Source: Aurantibacter_A sp039941195 (GTDB lineage: Bacteria > Bacteroidota > Bacteroidia > Flavobacteriales > Flavobacteriaceae). From it: DNA of 64,000 nt. Location: NCBI RefSeq assembly GCF_039941195.1, contig NZ_JBDVFA010000039.1, positions 1 through 64,000 on the forward strand, written 5' to 3'. The translations under genes were made by a program, and so were the position numbers. The stretch's first letter is position 1, and each line of letters starts with the position of its first letter. Shown here piece after piece: positions 26,044-33,367 of the stretch. The notes under the pieces are model-generated. The model did not search any database. It was not told where the DNA came from and saw nothing but the letters and a program-made list of their open reading frames with translations.

Positions 26044-27089
26044 TGAAAAAAGTGCTTTTAATTGAAGACGACCTTTCTTTACGTGAAAATACTGCGGAAA
26101 TTTTAGAACTCTCCGGCTATGAGGTAAGCATGGCTCCAAATGGAAAAATAGGAGTAGCTATTGCTAAAAAGGATTTGCCTAATATTATTGTCTGTGATAT
26201 TATGATGCCGGAATTAGATGGCTATGGCGTTCTTAAAGAACTTTCTATTGATGAAAACACCAAACATATTCCATTTATTTTTCTGTCGGCCAAAACTGAG
26301 CGTTCAGAGATACGAAAAGGAATGGACTTGGGCGCCGATGATTATTTAACTAAACCATTTGAAGAGGAAGAATTATTGAGTGCTTTGGAAAGTAGATTAG
26401 CTAAGGCCGAACTTCTATCGCAAATGAACAAATCTCCAACTGCAGCTCCTGTAGAAGAAAAAATGGGAAGTTTAAATGAACTTAAAAATTTCTTCGACGA
26501 CAATGGTAATATTCAAAGTTTTGAAAAAGGGGAACATATTTATAATGAAGGTGTACGATCTACTACAATTTATTTAATGCTAAAAGGCGTTGTTAAATGC
26601 CACAAAATGGATGAAGATGGCAAAGAATTAATTACCGATTTATACAGAGCCGACGACTTTATTGGCCTTACCTCTTTAATAGACAATATACCTTACCATG
26701 AAACCGCTACTGCTGTTGAGGAAACTGAAGTTGCCGGAATATCAAAGCTAAAGTTAAAAGATATTTTGCAAAAAAATCAGAATATCTCTATTGAATTAAT
26801 GGAGCTTTTATCAGAAAATATAACCGACATGAAAGAGCAACTACTACAAATGGCTTATAGTTCGGTTCGAAAAAAAACAGCGCAAACCTTGTTGCAATTT
26901 TCGGAGATTATGAATAAAAAACCTAATGAAGCTATACGTATTTCTCGAAGTGATTTAGCAAGTGTTGCCGGTATTGCAACTGAGAGTTTAATTCGCACCT
27001 TGTCTGGTTTTAAAAAAGAAGGTCTCGTAGAAATTGAAGGCAGGAACATTTGTATACTTGAACTAGAGGCATTGCGACAAATTATTTAA
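26043..27089 (+). CDS. Response regulator fused to a Crp/Fnr-type sensor and DNA-binding module
   Basis: 348 residues: receiver at 1-120 (LIEDD; phosphorylation site in IVCDIMMPELDGYG; Lys in DYLTKPFEEEEL), a short linker, a cyclic-nucleotide-binding-like barrel at about 145-260 (FEKGEHIYNEGVRSTTIYLMLKGVVKC), the long dimer helix, and a winged helix at about 275-348 (RISRSDLASVAGIATESLIRTLSGFKKEGLVEIE). There is no Fnr-type Cys cluster and no clear cAMP-binding Arg/Ser-Thr motif, so control is probably by phosphorylation. The recognition helix TESLIRT keeps the Glu and Arg that in Crp and Fnr contact the TGA core. I infer it binds the eight TGAY-N4-RTCA sites around it. Confidence 0.93.
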   Translation: MKKVLLIEDDLSLRENTAEILELSGYEVSMAPNGKIGVAIAKKDLPNIIVCDIMMPELDGYGVLKELSIDENTKHIPFIFLSAKTERSEIRKGMDLGADDYLTKPFEEEELLSALESRLAKAELLSQMNKSPTAAPVEEKMGSLNELKNFFDDNGNIQSFEKGEHIYNEGVRSTTIYLMLKGVVKCHKMDEDGKELITDLYRADDFIGLTSLIDNIPYHETATAVEETEVAGISKLKLKDILQKNQNISIELMELLSENITDMKEQLLQMAYSSVRKKTAQTLLQFSEIMNKKPNEAIRISRSDLASVAGIATESLIRTLSGFKKEGLVEIEGRNICILELEALRQII

Positions 27090-27106
27090 TTCAATAATCT
27101 CCATAC

Positions 27107-27149
27107 TGATATTTATCATTTTTTGCCACACCTGTGCAACATAAATTTG
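27107..27149 (+). promoter_or_regulatory. Class II-type promoter, dyad site S4 (usp1)
   Basis: Perfect dyad TGATATTTATCA at 27107-27118, 23 bp, then TAAATTTG at 27142-27149, 17 bp before the usp ATG. A TTTG -33-like run begins right after the dyad. It also lies just after the regulator gene stop (27089). Confidence 0.78.
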
Positions 27150-27166
27150 CGCATCTAGTGATATAA

Positions 27167-28018
27167 ATGATGAAGAATATATTAATTCCGACAGACTTTT
27201 CGGAGAACGCTTGGAATGCGTTAAAATATGCTCAACAGCTTTTCGAAAACACCACATGTAATTTCTACCTTTTACATGTAAGTGACTTTATTGATTCTCC
27301 AATGAGTGCAATTTCGTATGAGATAAGCGAAAATTCACAAACTCAGGAATTGATAAAAACTTCCAAACAAGAATTAAATATTTTACATCGAAAAATAGAA
27401 AAGACAGTTAGTAATAAAAATCACAAGTACTTTAGTATACACGAACATGGGTTCTTTTTAGAGATTGTTAAAAAACACATCAATGAAAATAAAATAGACC
27501 TAATTGTGATGGGCACAAAGGGTGCTACTGGGATGCGAAAACGAATTATTGGAAGCAATTCTGGCGATGTAATTACTAAAGTCCAATGTAATACGTTAAT
27601 TATTCCAAAAGGTGTTGCGTTTTCAGTACCCCAAGAAGTAGCATTCCCAACAGATTATAATATTTTTTACTCGCACAAAATATTGGAGGCGGTAACCGAA
27701 ATGTTGGGATTATGCGAAGGTAGTATTCGGGTTATGAATGTATCTAAAACAGACAGACGACTAACAAAGGTTCAAGAAAAAAATCAGGAATTTCTTTCCG
27801 ATTACCTCAACGAAACTTTCAATAAAAATAATAGCTTTCATACCATTACTAATAAAAGTGTGAATGCCGCCATTCAGTGCTTTGTAGAAAGCAGAGATAT
27901 CGATATGATAATTATGGTAGCTAAAAACTTAAACTTCATTCAACAAATTCTTTTCGATTCTTTGGCCGAAAAAATTAGTTTCCACACCTCGGTTCCATTT
28001 TTTGTAATACACGAATAA
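27167..28018 (+). CDS. Tandem-domain universal stress protein 1
   Basis: 283 residues made of two Usp domains. Domain 1 (about 1-145) opens MKNILIPTDFSENAWNALKYAQ and carries the ATP-binding signature IVMGTKGATG...GSNSGDV (G-x2-G-x9-G-S). Domain 2 (about 150-283) opens EVAFPTDYNIFYSHKILEAV but lacks the full signature, so only the first half should bind nucleotide. ATG ATG at 27167/27170; the second start matches the paralogues better. It is the first of six paralogous genes in the island and stands 78 bp after the regulator with promoter S4. Confidence 0.93.
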   Translation: MMKNILIPTDFSENAWNALKYAQQLFENTTCNFYLLHVSDFIDSPMSAISYEISENSQTQELIKTSKQELNILHRKIEKTVSNKNHKYFSIHEHGFFLEIVKKHINENKIDLIVMGTKGATGMRKRIIGSNSGDVITKVQCNTLIIPKGVAFSVPQEVAFPTDYNIFYSHKILEAVTEMLGLCEGSIRVMNVSKTDRRLTKVQEKNQEFLSDYLNETFNKNNSFHTITNKSVNAAIQCFVESRDIDMIIMVAKNLNFIQQILFDSLAEKISFHTSVPFFVIHE

Positions 28019-28043
28019 GCACATTGTAAGCGCCTAAGGCAAC

Positions 28044-28086
28044 TGACCAATATCATTGTTTACAGCTATAATCAACTCTATTTTTG
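28044..28086 (+). promoter_or_regulatory. Class II-type promoter, dyad site S5 (usp2-usp3)
   Basis: Dyad TGACCAATATCA at 28044-28055, 23 bp, then TATTTTTG at 28079-28086, 15 bp before the ATG at 28102. A TTGTTT run follows the dyad at the -33 position. Confidence 0.78.
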
Positions 28087-28101
28087 AGTAAAACAGCATA
28101 G

Positions 28102-28947
28102 ATGAGAACAATATTAATTCCTACCGACTTTTCAGATAATGCTTTGCATGCCGTAAACTACGCAGTAGACCTCTTCAAATGCGAACGTGTACATTTCTAT
28201 TTTCTACATGCATATGCCGATGAAGTATATGGTCCCTATAAATCTAAGAATAACGAGGAAATCGAGATAGAGAAAAAGAAATTAAAGAAACAAACAGAAA
28301 AAAAACTCGATACTTTAATAGACCAGATACAAGATGTTCCACCAAATCCTCGCCATAGTTACGAGGGAATTGCAGTATTCGACGCATTGGTTGATGCCGT
28401 AAATGACCAGGTTAATGAAATTAATATCGATATGGTTGTTATGGGTACCAAAGGAAAATCAAATGATAAGAAAATAATTTTTGGCAGTCATACAGTTCAA
28501 CTATTTAAATATGTAAAATGCCCCGTTTTGGCAGTTCCAAATGATGCTGATTTTGAACAACCAAAAAAAATATTATTCCCTACTAATTATATGTTACCGT
28601 ATAAAAGGCGTGAATTGAAACTATTAAACTGCCTTAGTGGTGAATATAAATCGGAAATTCACTGTCTTTACATTTCAGATTTTGACAACTTAAGCGCTCG
28701 ACAAATAGACAATAGACGATTTTTAAGTGATGGTCTACCCAATTCTTATCTGTTTTTTGAGCAGACTTCAGTAAAGAATAAGACTAAGGCAATTCAGGAA
28801 TATATTGAACAAAAGCATATCGATTTTCTTGTAATGGTCAATTCTAGACATTCCTTTTTAGAAGATTTACTCTATCGAAGCACAGTTGATGAAATTGGAT
28901 TAACTACCAAAATTCCATTTCTAGTGTTGCAAAACTTATCTCGGTAA
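28102..28947 (+). CDS. Tandem-domain universal stress protein 2
   Basis: 281 residues, two Usp domains. Domain 1 starts MRTILIPTDFSDNALHAVNYAVDLF and has MVVMGTKGKSNDKKIIFGSHTVQ, which keeps the G-x2-G-x9-G-S ATP motif. Domain 2 starts KKILFPTNYMLPYKRRELKLLN and ends with the strand IPFLVLQNL. A highly charged insert (EEIEIEKKKLKKQTEKKLD) lies in domain 1. It is followed after 15 bp by usp3, so the two share promoter S5. No specific ligand is known. Confidence 0.93.
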   Translation: MRTILIPTDFSDNALHAVNYAVDLFKCERVHFYFLHAYADEVYGPYKSKNNEEIEIEKKKLKKQTEKKLDTLIDQIQDVPPNPRHSYEGIAVFDALVDAVNDQVNEINIDMVVMGTKGKSNDKKIIFGSHTVQLFKYVKCPVLAVPNDADFEQPKKILFPTNYMLPYKRRELKLLNCLSGEYKSEIHCLYISDFDNLSARQIDNRRFLSDGLPNSYLFFEQTSVKNKTKAIQEYIEQKHIDFLVMVNSRHSFLEDLLYRSTVDEIGLTTKIPFLVLQNLSR

Positions 28948-28962
28948 CTAAAAAATCGTATT

Positions 28963-29814
28963 ATGACAAACATTTTAATTCCAACAGATTTTTCAGCTAA
29001 TGCTCTTCATGCACTTCGTTATGCCAATTTCTTGTTTAAAAATGAAGAATGCACATTTTATATTTTAAATGCTTTTCAAACAGGCGCTTCAAACCTCGAA
29101 AGCCTAAGAAACAAACAGAGAAATACAAGATTGTTTAGAATTACTAAAGAAGCTGCAGAGCGAGACTTAAAAGAAGTTTTAAAAACAATTCAATCAGAGG
29201 ATAATAATGTTCAACACACTTATAAAACCATTGCCATAGCAGATTCCTTACTGAATGCAATTGGCAAGTCAGCAATTGAACTAAATATTTCTTGCATATT
29301 TATGGGAACACAAGGTGCTAGTGGCTTAAAAGGAGTATTTATGGGTAGTAATACAGTTACCATTATCAAGAAAATAGATTTTTGCCCAATAATCGCAGTC
29401 CCTTCAGAATATAATTTTGAAATTCCAAAAACTATACTTTTCACAACAGGCTTTGAACATGTATATGATAAATATGAACTTAAACCAATGTTATTATTGG
29501 CAAAGCTTTATGATTCTAAAATTCAAGTGCTACACTTAGTCGATAAAACAAAAATTATTGAACACAAAGAGACCGCTAAAAAAGTAATTGCAAAACGACT
29601 TACAAATGTGGCTTATGAAATAATAGAAATAAAAAAAAAGGAATCTATATCCTCTGAAATTGCTACACTTGTTAAACAAAATAAAGAAATTGGCATGGTA
29701 GCCATTATTGATTACTGGCATAGTTTTATGGAAAAACTAACCCACGAACCTGTAGTTAAAAATATAGCCTTTAAAACTAAAGTTCCCTTGCTTGTGATGC
29801 ATTTACCCGAATAA
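28963..29814 (+). CDS. Tandem-domain universal stress protein 3
   Basis: 283 residues. Domain 1 begins MTNILIPTDFSANALHALRYANFLF with nucleotide motif FMGTQGASGLKGVFMGSNTVT. Domain 2 begins KTILFTTGFEHVYDKYELKPML and ends VPLLVMHLPE. It follows usp2 by 15 bp in one unit. Its stop lies 15 bp from the end of the convergent HMA-like gene. Domain 2 has drifted most from the Usp pattern (FTTG in place of FPTD). Confidence 0.93.
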   Translation: MTNILIPTDFSANALHALRYANFLFKNEECTFYILNAFQTGASNLESLRNKQRNTRLFRITKEAAERDLKEVLKTIQSEDNNVQHTYKTIAIADSLLNAIGKSAIELNISCIFMGTQGASGLKGVFMGSNTVTIIKKIDFCPIIAVPSEYNFEIPKTILFTTGFEHVYDKYELKPMLLLAKLYDSKIQVLHLVDKTKIIEHKETAKKVIAKRLTNVAYEIIEIKKKESISSEIATLVKQNKEIGMVAIIDYWHSFMEKLTHEPVVKNIAFKTKVPLLVMHLPE

Positions 29815-29829
29815 AATAGAAACTCAGTT

Positions 29830-30087
29830 TTAACTTTTTAACAGTCGATTATTATCCGAGATATCCTTTTTATTTTGATCTTTTAAACTACTAATGGGAA
29901 AACCAAGACATTTCAACTCAGACTCTACCCTTGCTAATGCTATCTTGCTTGCATATAAAAATGTAATTGTACTATTTTTAATATCCATATCTAAAATGAC
30001 AATATCTTTTATACGAGACAGATTGCGTGAAATTATTTGTTTTCCTTCTGATGTACTAAAATTTTTTAATGTAGCTGACTTTCTCAT
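29830..30087 (-). CDS. Small HMA-like protein without metal-binding Cys pair
   Basis: 85 residues. The pattern LKNFSTSEGKQIISRNLSRIKDIVILDMDIKNSTITFLYASKIALARVESELKCLGFPI fits a ferredoxin-like heavy-metal-associated fold (beta-alpha-beta-beta-alpha-beta), including the closing helix and LGF. The CxxC metal ligands of true HMA domains are absent, so a metal role is doubtful. A short charged tail follows. It is monocistronic on the minus strand between usp3 and the ROK kinase. Site S6 with exact 23-bp spacing faces it, which is the best evidence that the gene is real. Confidence 0.68.
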   Translation of the reverse strand: MRKSATLKNFSTSEGKQIISRNLSRIKDIVILDMDIKNSTITFLYASKIALARVESELKCLGFPISSLKDQNKKDISDNNRLLKS

Positions 30088-30102
30088 GATATTAGTTTTC
30101 GC

Positions 30103-30145
30103 AAAAAATAAAAACTTATTGAAAGCTATAAAATGACATATATCA
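30103..30145 (-). promoter_or_regulatory. Class II-type promoter, dyad site S6 (HMA-like gene; divergent ROK kinase)
   Basis: Dyad TGACATATATCA at 30134-30145. On the minus strand, 23 bp away, TATTTTTT lies at 30110-30103 (a G follows), 16 bp before the ATG at 30087. Towards the ROK kinase the best -7 candidate (CAATTTTA) is weak and 21 bp away, so control of that gene is less certain. Confidence 0.65.
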
Positions 30146-30191
30146 GTTTCGAAAAAAAAACATTCTCAATTTTAAAATAAAACATACTTCC

Positions 30192-31145
30192 ATGGACAAA
30201 AATCCTCAAAATCTTGTTTTTGCAATTGATATAGGCGGAACCTATACTAAAATAGGTCTCGTTAATCAAGAAGGCGATGTTCTTGATAGTCGAAAATTTA
30301 ATACTGACGCCAAACAACCCTACAGCCAATTCATCAAAAAACTTTCCGATGAAATACAAATACTAGTCACTCCTTTTAAAAAAAAATATACTATTCATGC
30401 AATTGGAATTGGCGCTCCAAATGCAAGCTATATTTCTGGCAAAATGATAAGCCCTCCAAACTTTAGATGGGGCGAAAGTGTAATCATAAAAGATAACATA
30501 CAAAACTTACTCAAATTACCGGCATATATTACCAATGACGCCAATGCGGCTGCCTTAGGAGAGCTTTATTATGGAGCAGGAAAAGCCATGACTAATTTTA
30601 TTGTACTTACTCTAGGAACAGGTTTAGGCAGTGGTATCATAAACGAAAGCAAATTAATTTATGGCCAATACGGCATGGCTGGTGAATTAGGACATGTAAA
30701 TGTGTATCCGGAAGGAAGGCAATGCAATTGCGGACTAAAAGGTTGCCTGGAAACCTATGCATCTGTGACTGGCATAAAGCGAACTGTTTTTGAATTACTA
30801 TCTGATAATAATTCCGATTCCTTATTGCGAAGTTATAGTTACGACCAACTCGATGGGAAAACAATATCAGAAGCTGCACACAAAGGGGATGAACTAGCTT
30901 TAAAGGCATTCGATAAAACTGCTAAAATTCTCGGTCGAAAAATGGCGGACTCCGTCGCTCACTTAGAACCGGAAGCCTTTATATTATCAGGTGGATTAAG
31001 CCATGCCGGTGACTTATTTATCCAACCACTTAAAAATTACATGGAAGCTGCTTTATTTAAAGCCTATAAAAACAAAGTAAAAATAATATTATCCAAAGCT
31101 ACCAGTTCAGATTCAATACTTGGGCCAGCCGCCCTAGCTTGGTAA
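30192..31145 (+). CDS. ROK-family sugar kinase (glucokinase type)
   Basis: 317 residues. The phosphate loop is IDIGGTYTKIG (residues 13-23), the catalytic Asp lies in TNDANAAALGE, adenosine contacts in VLTLGTGLGSGII, and the zinc motif CNCGLKGCLE is complete. It phosphorylates glucose or a related sugar, using ATP or possibly polyphosphate; the sequence does not settle which. It sits inside the Usp island with site S6 in the divergent gap, so energy supply from stored sugar under stress is a reasonable inference. Confidence 0.9.
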   Translation: MDKNPQNLVFAIDIGGTYTKIGLVNQEGDVLDSRKFNTDAKQPYSQFIKKLSDEIQILVTPFKKKYTIHAIGIGAPNASYISGKMISPPNFRWGESVIIKDNIQNLLKLPAYITNDANAAALGELYYGAGKAMTNFIVLTLGTGLGSGIINESKLIYGQYGMAGELGHVNVYPEGRQCNCGLKGCLETYASVTGIKRTVFELLSDNNSDSLLRSYSYDQLDGKTISEAAHKGDELALKAFDKTAKILGRKMADSVAHLEPEAFILSGGLSHAGDLFIQPLKNYMEAALFKAYKNKVKIILSKATSSDSILGPAALAW

Positions 31146-31183
31146 CAGACCAACTTAAACTAAAATTTTAATTAATTTTCTTA

Positions 31184-31483
31184 CTAAGAATTTTGTTTTA
31201 TAGCTCCAACAATCTCTTGTTTTGGTAATGCTCCTGATTTACGCCATAATTGTTTTCCATTTTTAAATAAAAGCATTGTTGGCACACCTCTTACTTGATA
31301 TTTACTGGCTAACGACTGATTTTTATCAACATCTATTTTAAAAATACGAACGCCGTCTCCTAACTCTTTTTTTACCTCTTTAAGAATAGGAGCTAATGTT
31401 TTACAAGGACCACACCAATCTGCAAAAAAATCTACTAATACTGGCACTTCAGAAGAAATAACTTTTTCAAAATTTCCTTTCAT
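31184..31483 (-). CDS. trxA: Thioredoxin
   Basis: 99 residues with the active site WCGPC in FFADWCGPCKTLAPIL, the buried Asp in VLVDFFADW, the cis-Pro in VRGVPTMLLF and the closing helix. There is no signal peptide, so it is a cytosolic disulfide reductase. It is convergent with the ROK kinase and divergent from usp4. A TAAATTTA element on the minus strand (31498-31491) lies 34 bp from dyad S7, one helical turn beyond the usual 23, so shared control is possible. Confidence 0.95.
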   Translation of the reverse strand: MKGNFEKVISSEVPVLVDFFADWCGPCKTLAPILKEVKKELGDGVRIFKIDVDKNQSLASKYQVRGVPTMLLFKNGKQLWRKSGALPKQEIVGAIKQNS

Positions 31484-31532
31484 AACATCTTAAATTTATA
31501 CTGCAAATTACAAAATACTAAGGTGGATAACC

Positions 31533-31575
31533 TGACGAATATCATGGTTTATCCCTATTCTTCATACTAGTTTTG
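31533..31575 (+). promoter_or_regulatory. Class II-type promoter, dyad site S7 (usp4-usp5)
   Basis: Dyad TGACGAATATCA at 31533-31544, 23 bp, then TAGTTTTG at 31568-31575, 26 bp before the ATG at 31602. It is located in the divergent gap with thioredoxin. Confidence 0.78.
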
Positions 31576-31601
31576 ATTTATGTACTTTAAAAACTAGCAT
31601 T

Positions 31602-32444
31602 ATGTTACGCATACTACTTCCTACTGATTTTTCAGACAACTCTTATGGAGCTATCCAATACACTTTGCAACTATTTAAAAATGTAGCATGTGAATTTTCC
31701 TTACTACACATTTACATGCCACCAGTTTACCAAGCACAATATTTAGCAGGAAGCCCTGGACAATTAGGCCTTGGTGATGTCGTAAAAGAAACAGCAAATA
31801 CCAATTTAAAAAAATTAAAACAACGTATTGTTAATGAATTTGATAATGAAAAACATTCGTTTGAAACCTCTGCTTATTTAAATACGCTTCCTAATCAGGT
31901 AGACGAAATGGTGGAAGCGAAAAATATAGACCTTATTGTTATGGGTACCCAAGGTGCTACTGGTGCTGAAGAAATATTGTTTGGCACCCACACCGTACAT
32001 ATTATTAATAGAGCAAAATGTCCCGTGTTGGCTATTCCTCCCAACTTTGAGTATGAAACTCCTAAAGAAATTTTATTTCCAACAGATTACGAAATAGAAT
32101 TTAAGCCAGAGCCTCTAAAAATGTTATTAGAATTAGCTAAACAACACATATCTAGCATTGAAGTACTGCATGTCGCAAATGAAGATAATCTATCAAAAAA
32201 ACAAGAGGAGAACAAAGAAAAATTAAATATAATCTTAGAACACACTGCTCATCTTTTTCATGAGCAACCACACCAAGAGGTTATTCATGCCATCAACAAA
32301 TTTCAACTAAAACATAAAATGAACTTGCTGGTAATGATACAAAATAAACACACATTTTTTCAGCGTCTTTTTATTGAACCTGTTATTAAAAAAATAGGCT
32401 TACATATTACAATTCCATTTATGGTTATCCCACATTTTAAATAA
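31602..32444 (+). CDS. Tandem-domain universal stress protein 4
   Basis: 280 residues. Domain 1 opens MLRILLPTDFSDNSYGAIQYTLQLF with ATP motif VMGTQGATGAEEILFGTHTVH (Thr in place of Ser). Domain 2 opens KEILFPTDYEIEFKPEPLKMLLELA, keeping the PTD start best among the six. Its end is IPFMVIPHFK. The usp5 ATG follows after 8 bp in the same unit. Confidence 0.93.
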   Translation: MLRILLPTDFSDNSYGAIQYTLQLFKNVACEFSLLHIYMPPVYQAQYLAGSPGQLGLGDVVKETANTNLKKLKQRIVNEFDNEKHSFETSAYLNTLPNQVDEMVEAKNIDLIVMGTQGATGAEEILFGTHTVHIINRAKCPVLAIPPNFEYETPKEILFPTDYEIEFKPEPLKMLLELAKQHISSIEVLHVANEDNLSKKQEENKEKLNIILEHTAHLFHEQPHQEVIHAINKFQLKHKMNLLVMIQNKHTFFQRLFIEPVIKKIGLHITIPFMVIPHFK

Positions 32445-32452
32445 TAGTTGTT

Positions 32453-33304
32453 ATGTACAATATTCTAGTTCCAACAGATTTCTCAAATGATTCGTATAAC
32501 GCCCTATACTATGCTACTCGGTTATATAAAAATCAAAATTGTACATTTCATATAATGCATGCTTATAATAGCAATACCCAGTTTAAAGAAGAATATTATG
32601 GGCTAAACAAATCTGACAATATAGACGATTTTTTAAAGCGAAGAACAGCTGAATGTTTACTTGAAACATACCATAGAATAGTATTAGATACCGAACAAAA
32701 TTCGTTGCATAAATTCAATACGGTATCCACCAATAAACCTTTAGACAAAGCAATTAAAAGTTATGTCACTAAAAATAAAATTGAACTCGTTGTAATGGGG
32801 TCTAAGGGAGCAACAGGAGCTCTTAATATTTTTATTGGTGGGAATACTATTAAAATTGTTAAGAGTAATATAGCTTGCCCCATTCTTTGCATTCCTAAAC
32901 AAATAGATTTTATACCTATTTCAAAGGTTGGCTATATTACTAGTTTTAAGCATTCAATTGAAAAAAAATCCCTTTCAATATTACATTCGTTGATTACCGA
33001 ACACAAAGCTACTTTAAATGCGATACATATTTGTGATGACGAAAACATGAATGCATTCCAAGAAGAGAACAAAGAATTATTAATTGAATATTTTCAAGAT
33101 TGTATCCCACGTTTTCACGTACTACCCTATGATAAAACAAAAGCTCAAACCATTTCTAATTTTGCGCAAGATCAAGAATTAAGTCTTTTAGCAATGTGCT
33201 ATTATCAGCATACTTTTTTGGATAGCATATTTAGAGAACCCGTAGTATTAGATCTAAGTATATATACCGAAATACCGCTACTAATTCTCCCCACTAAAGC
33301 ATGA
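32453..33304 (+). CDS. Tandem-domain universal stress protein 5
   Basis: 283 residues. Domain 1 opens MYNILVPTDFSNDSYNALYYATRLY. The nucleotide motif reads VMGSKGATGALNIFIGGNTIK: the final G-S/T pair is G-G, so ATP binding may be weakened. Domain 2 (ISKVGYITSFKHSIEKKSLSIL) has lost the PTD start. It is second gene of the S7 unit. Its stop codon (33302-33304) is also the first three bases of dyad S8. Confidence 0.92.
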   Translation: MYNILVPTDFSNDSYNALYYATRLYKNQNCTFHIMHAYNSNTQFKEEYYGLNKSDNIDDFLKRRTAECLLETYHRIVLDTEQNSLHKFNTVSTNKPLDKAIKSYVTKNKIELVVMGSKGATGALNIFIGGNTIKIVKSNIACPILCIPKQIDFIPISKVGYITSFKHSIEKKSLSILHSLITEHKATLNAIHICDDENMNAFQEENKELLIEYFQDCIPRFHVLPYDKTKAQTISNFAQDQELSLLAMCYYQHTFLDSIFREPVVLDLSIYTEIPLLILPTKA

Positions 33305-33344
33305 TAATTATCATTTGGTAAGACTTATTAGTATCATACATTTA
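33302..33344 (+). promoter_or_regulatory. Class II-type promoter, dyad site S8 (usp6)
   Basis: Perfect dyad TGATAATTATCA at 33302-33313, 23 bp, then TACATTTA at 33337-33344, 23 bp before the ATG at 33368. The first three bases of the dyad are the stop codon of usp5. Confidence 0.75.
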
Positions 33345-33367
33345 GTTCATAACCTAATTCAATTGTC

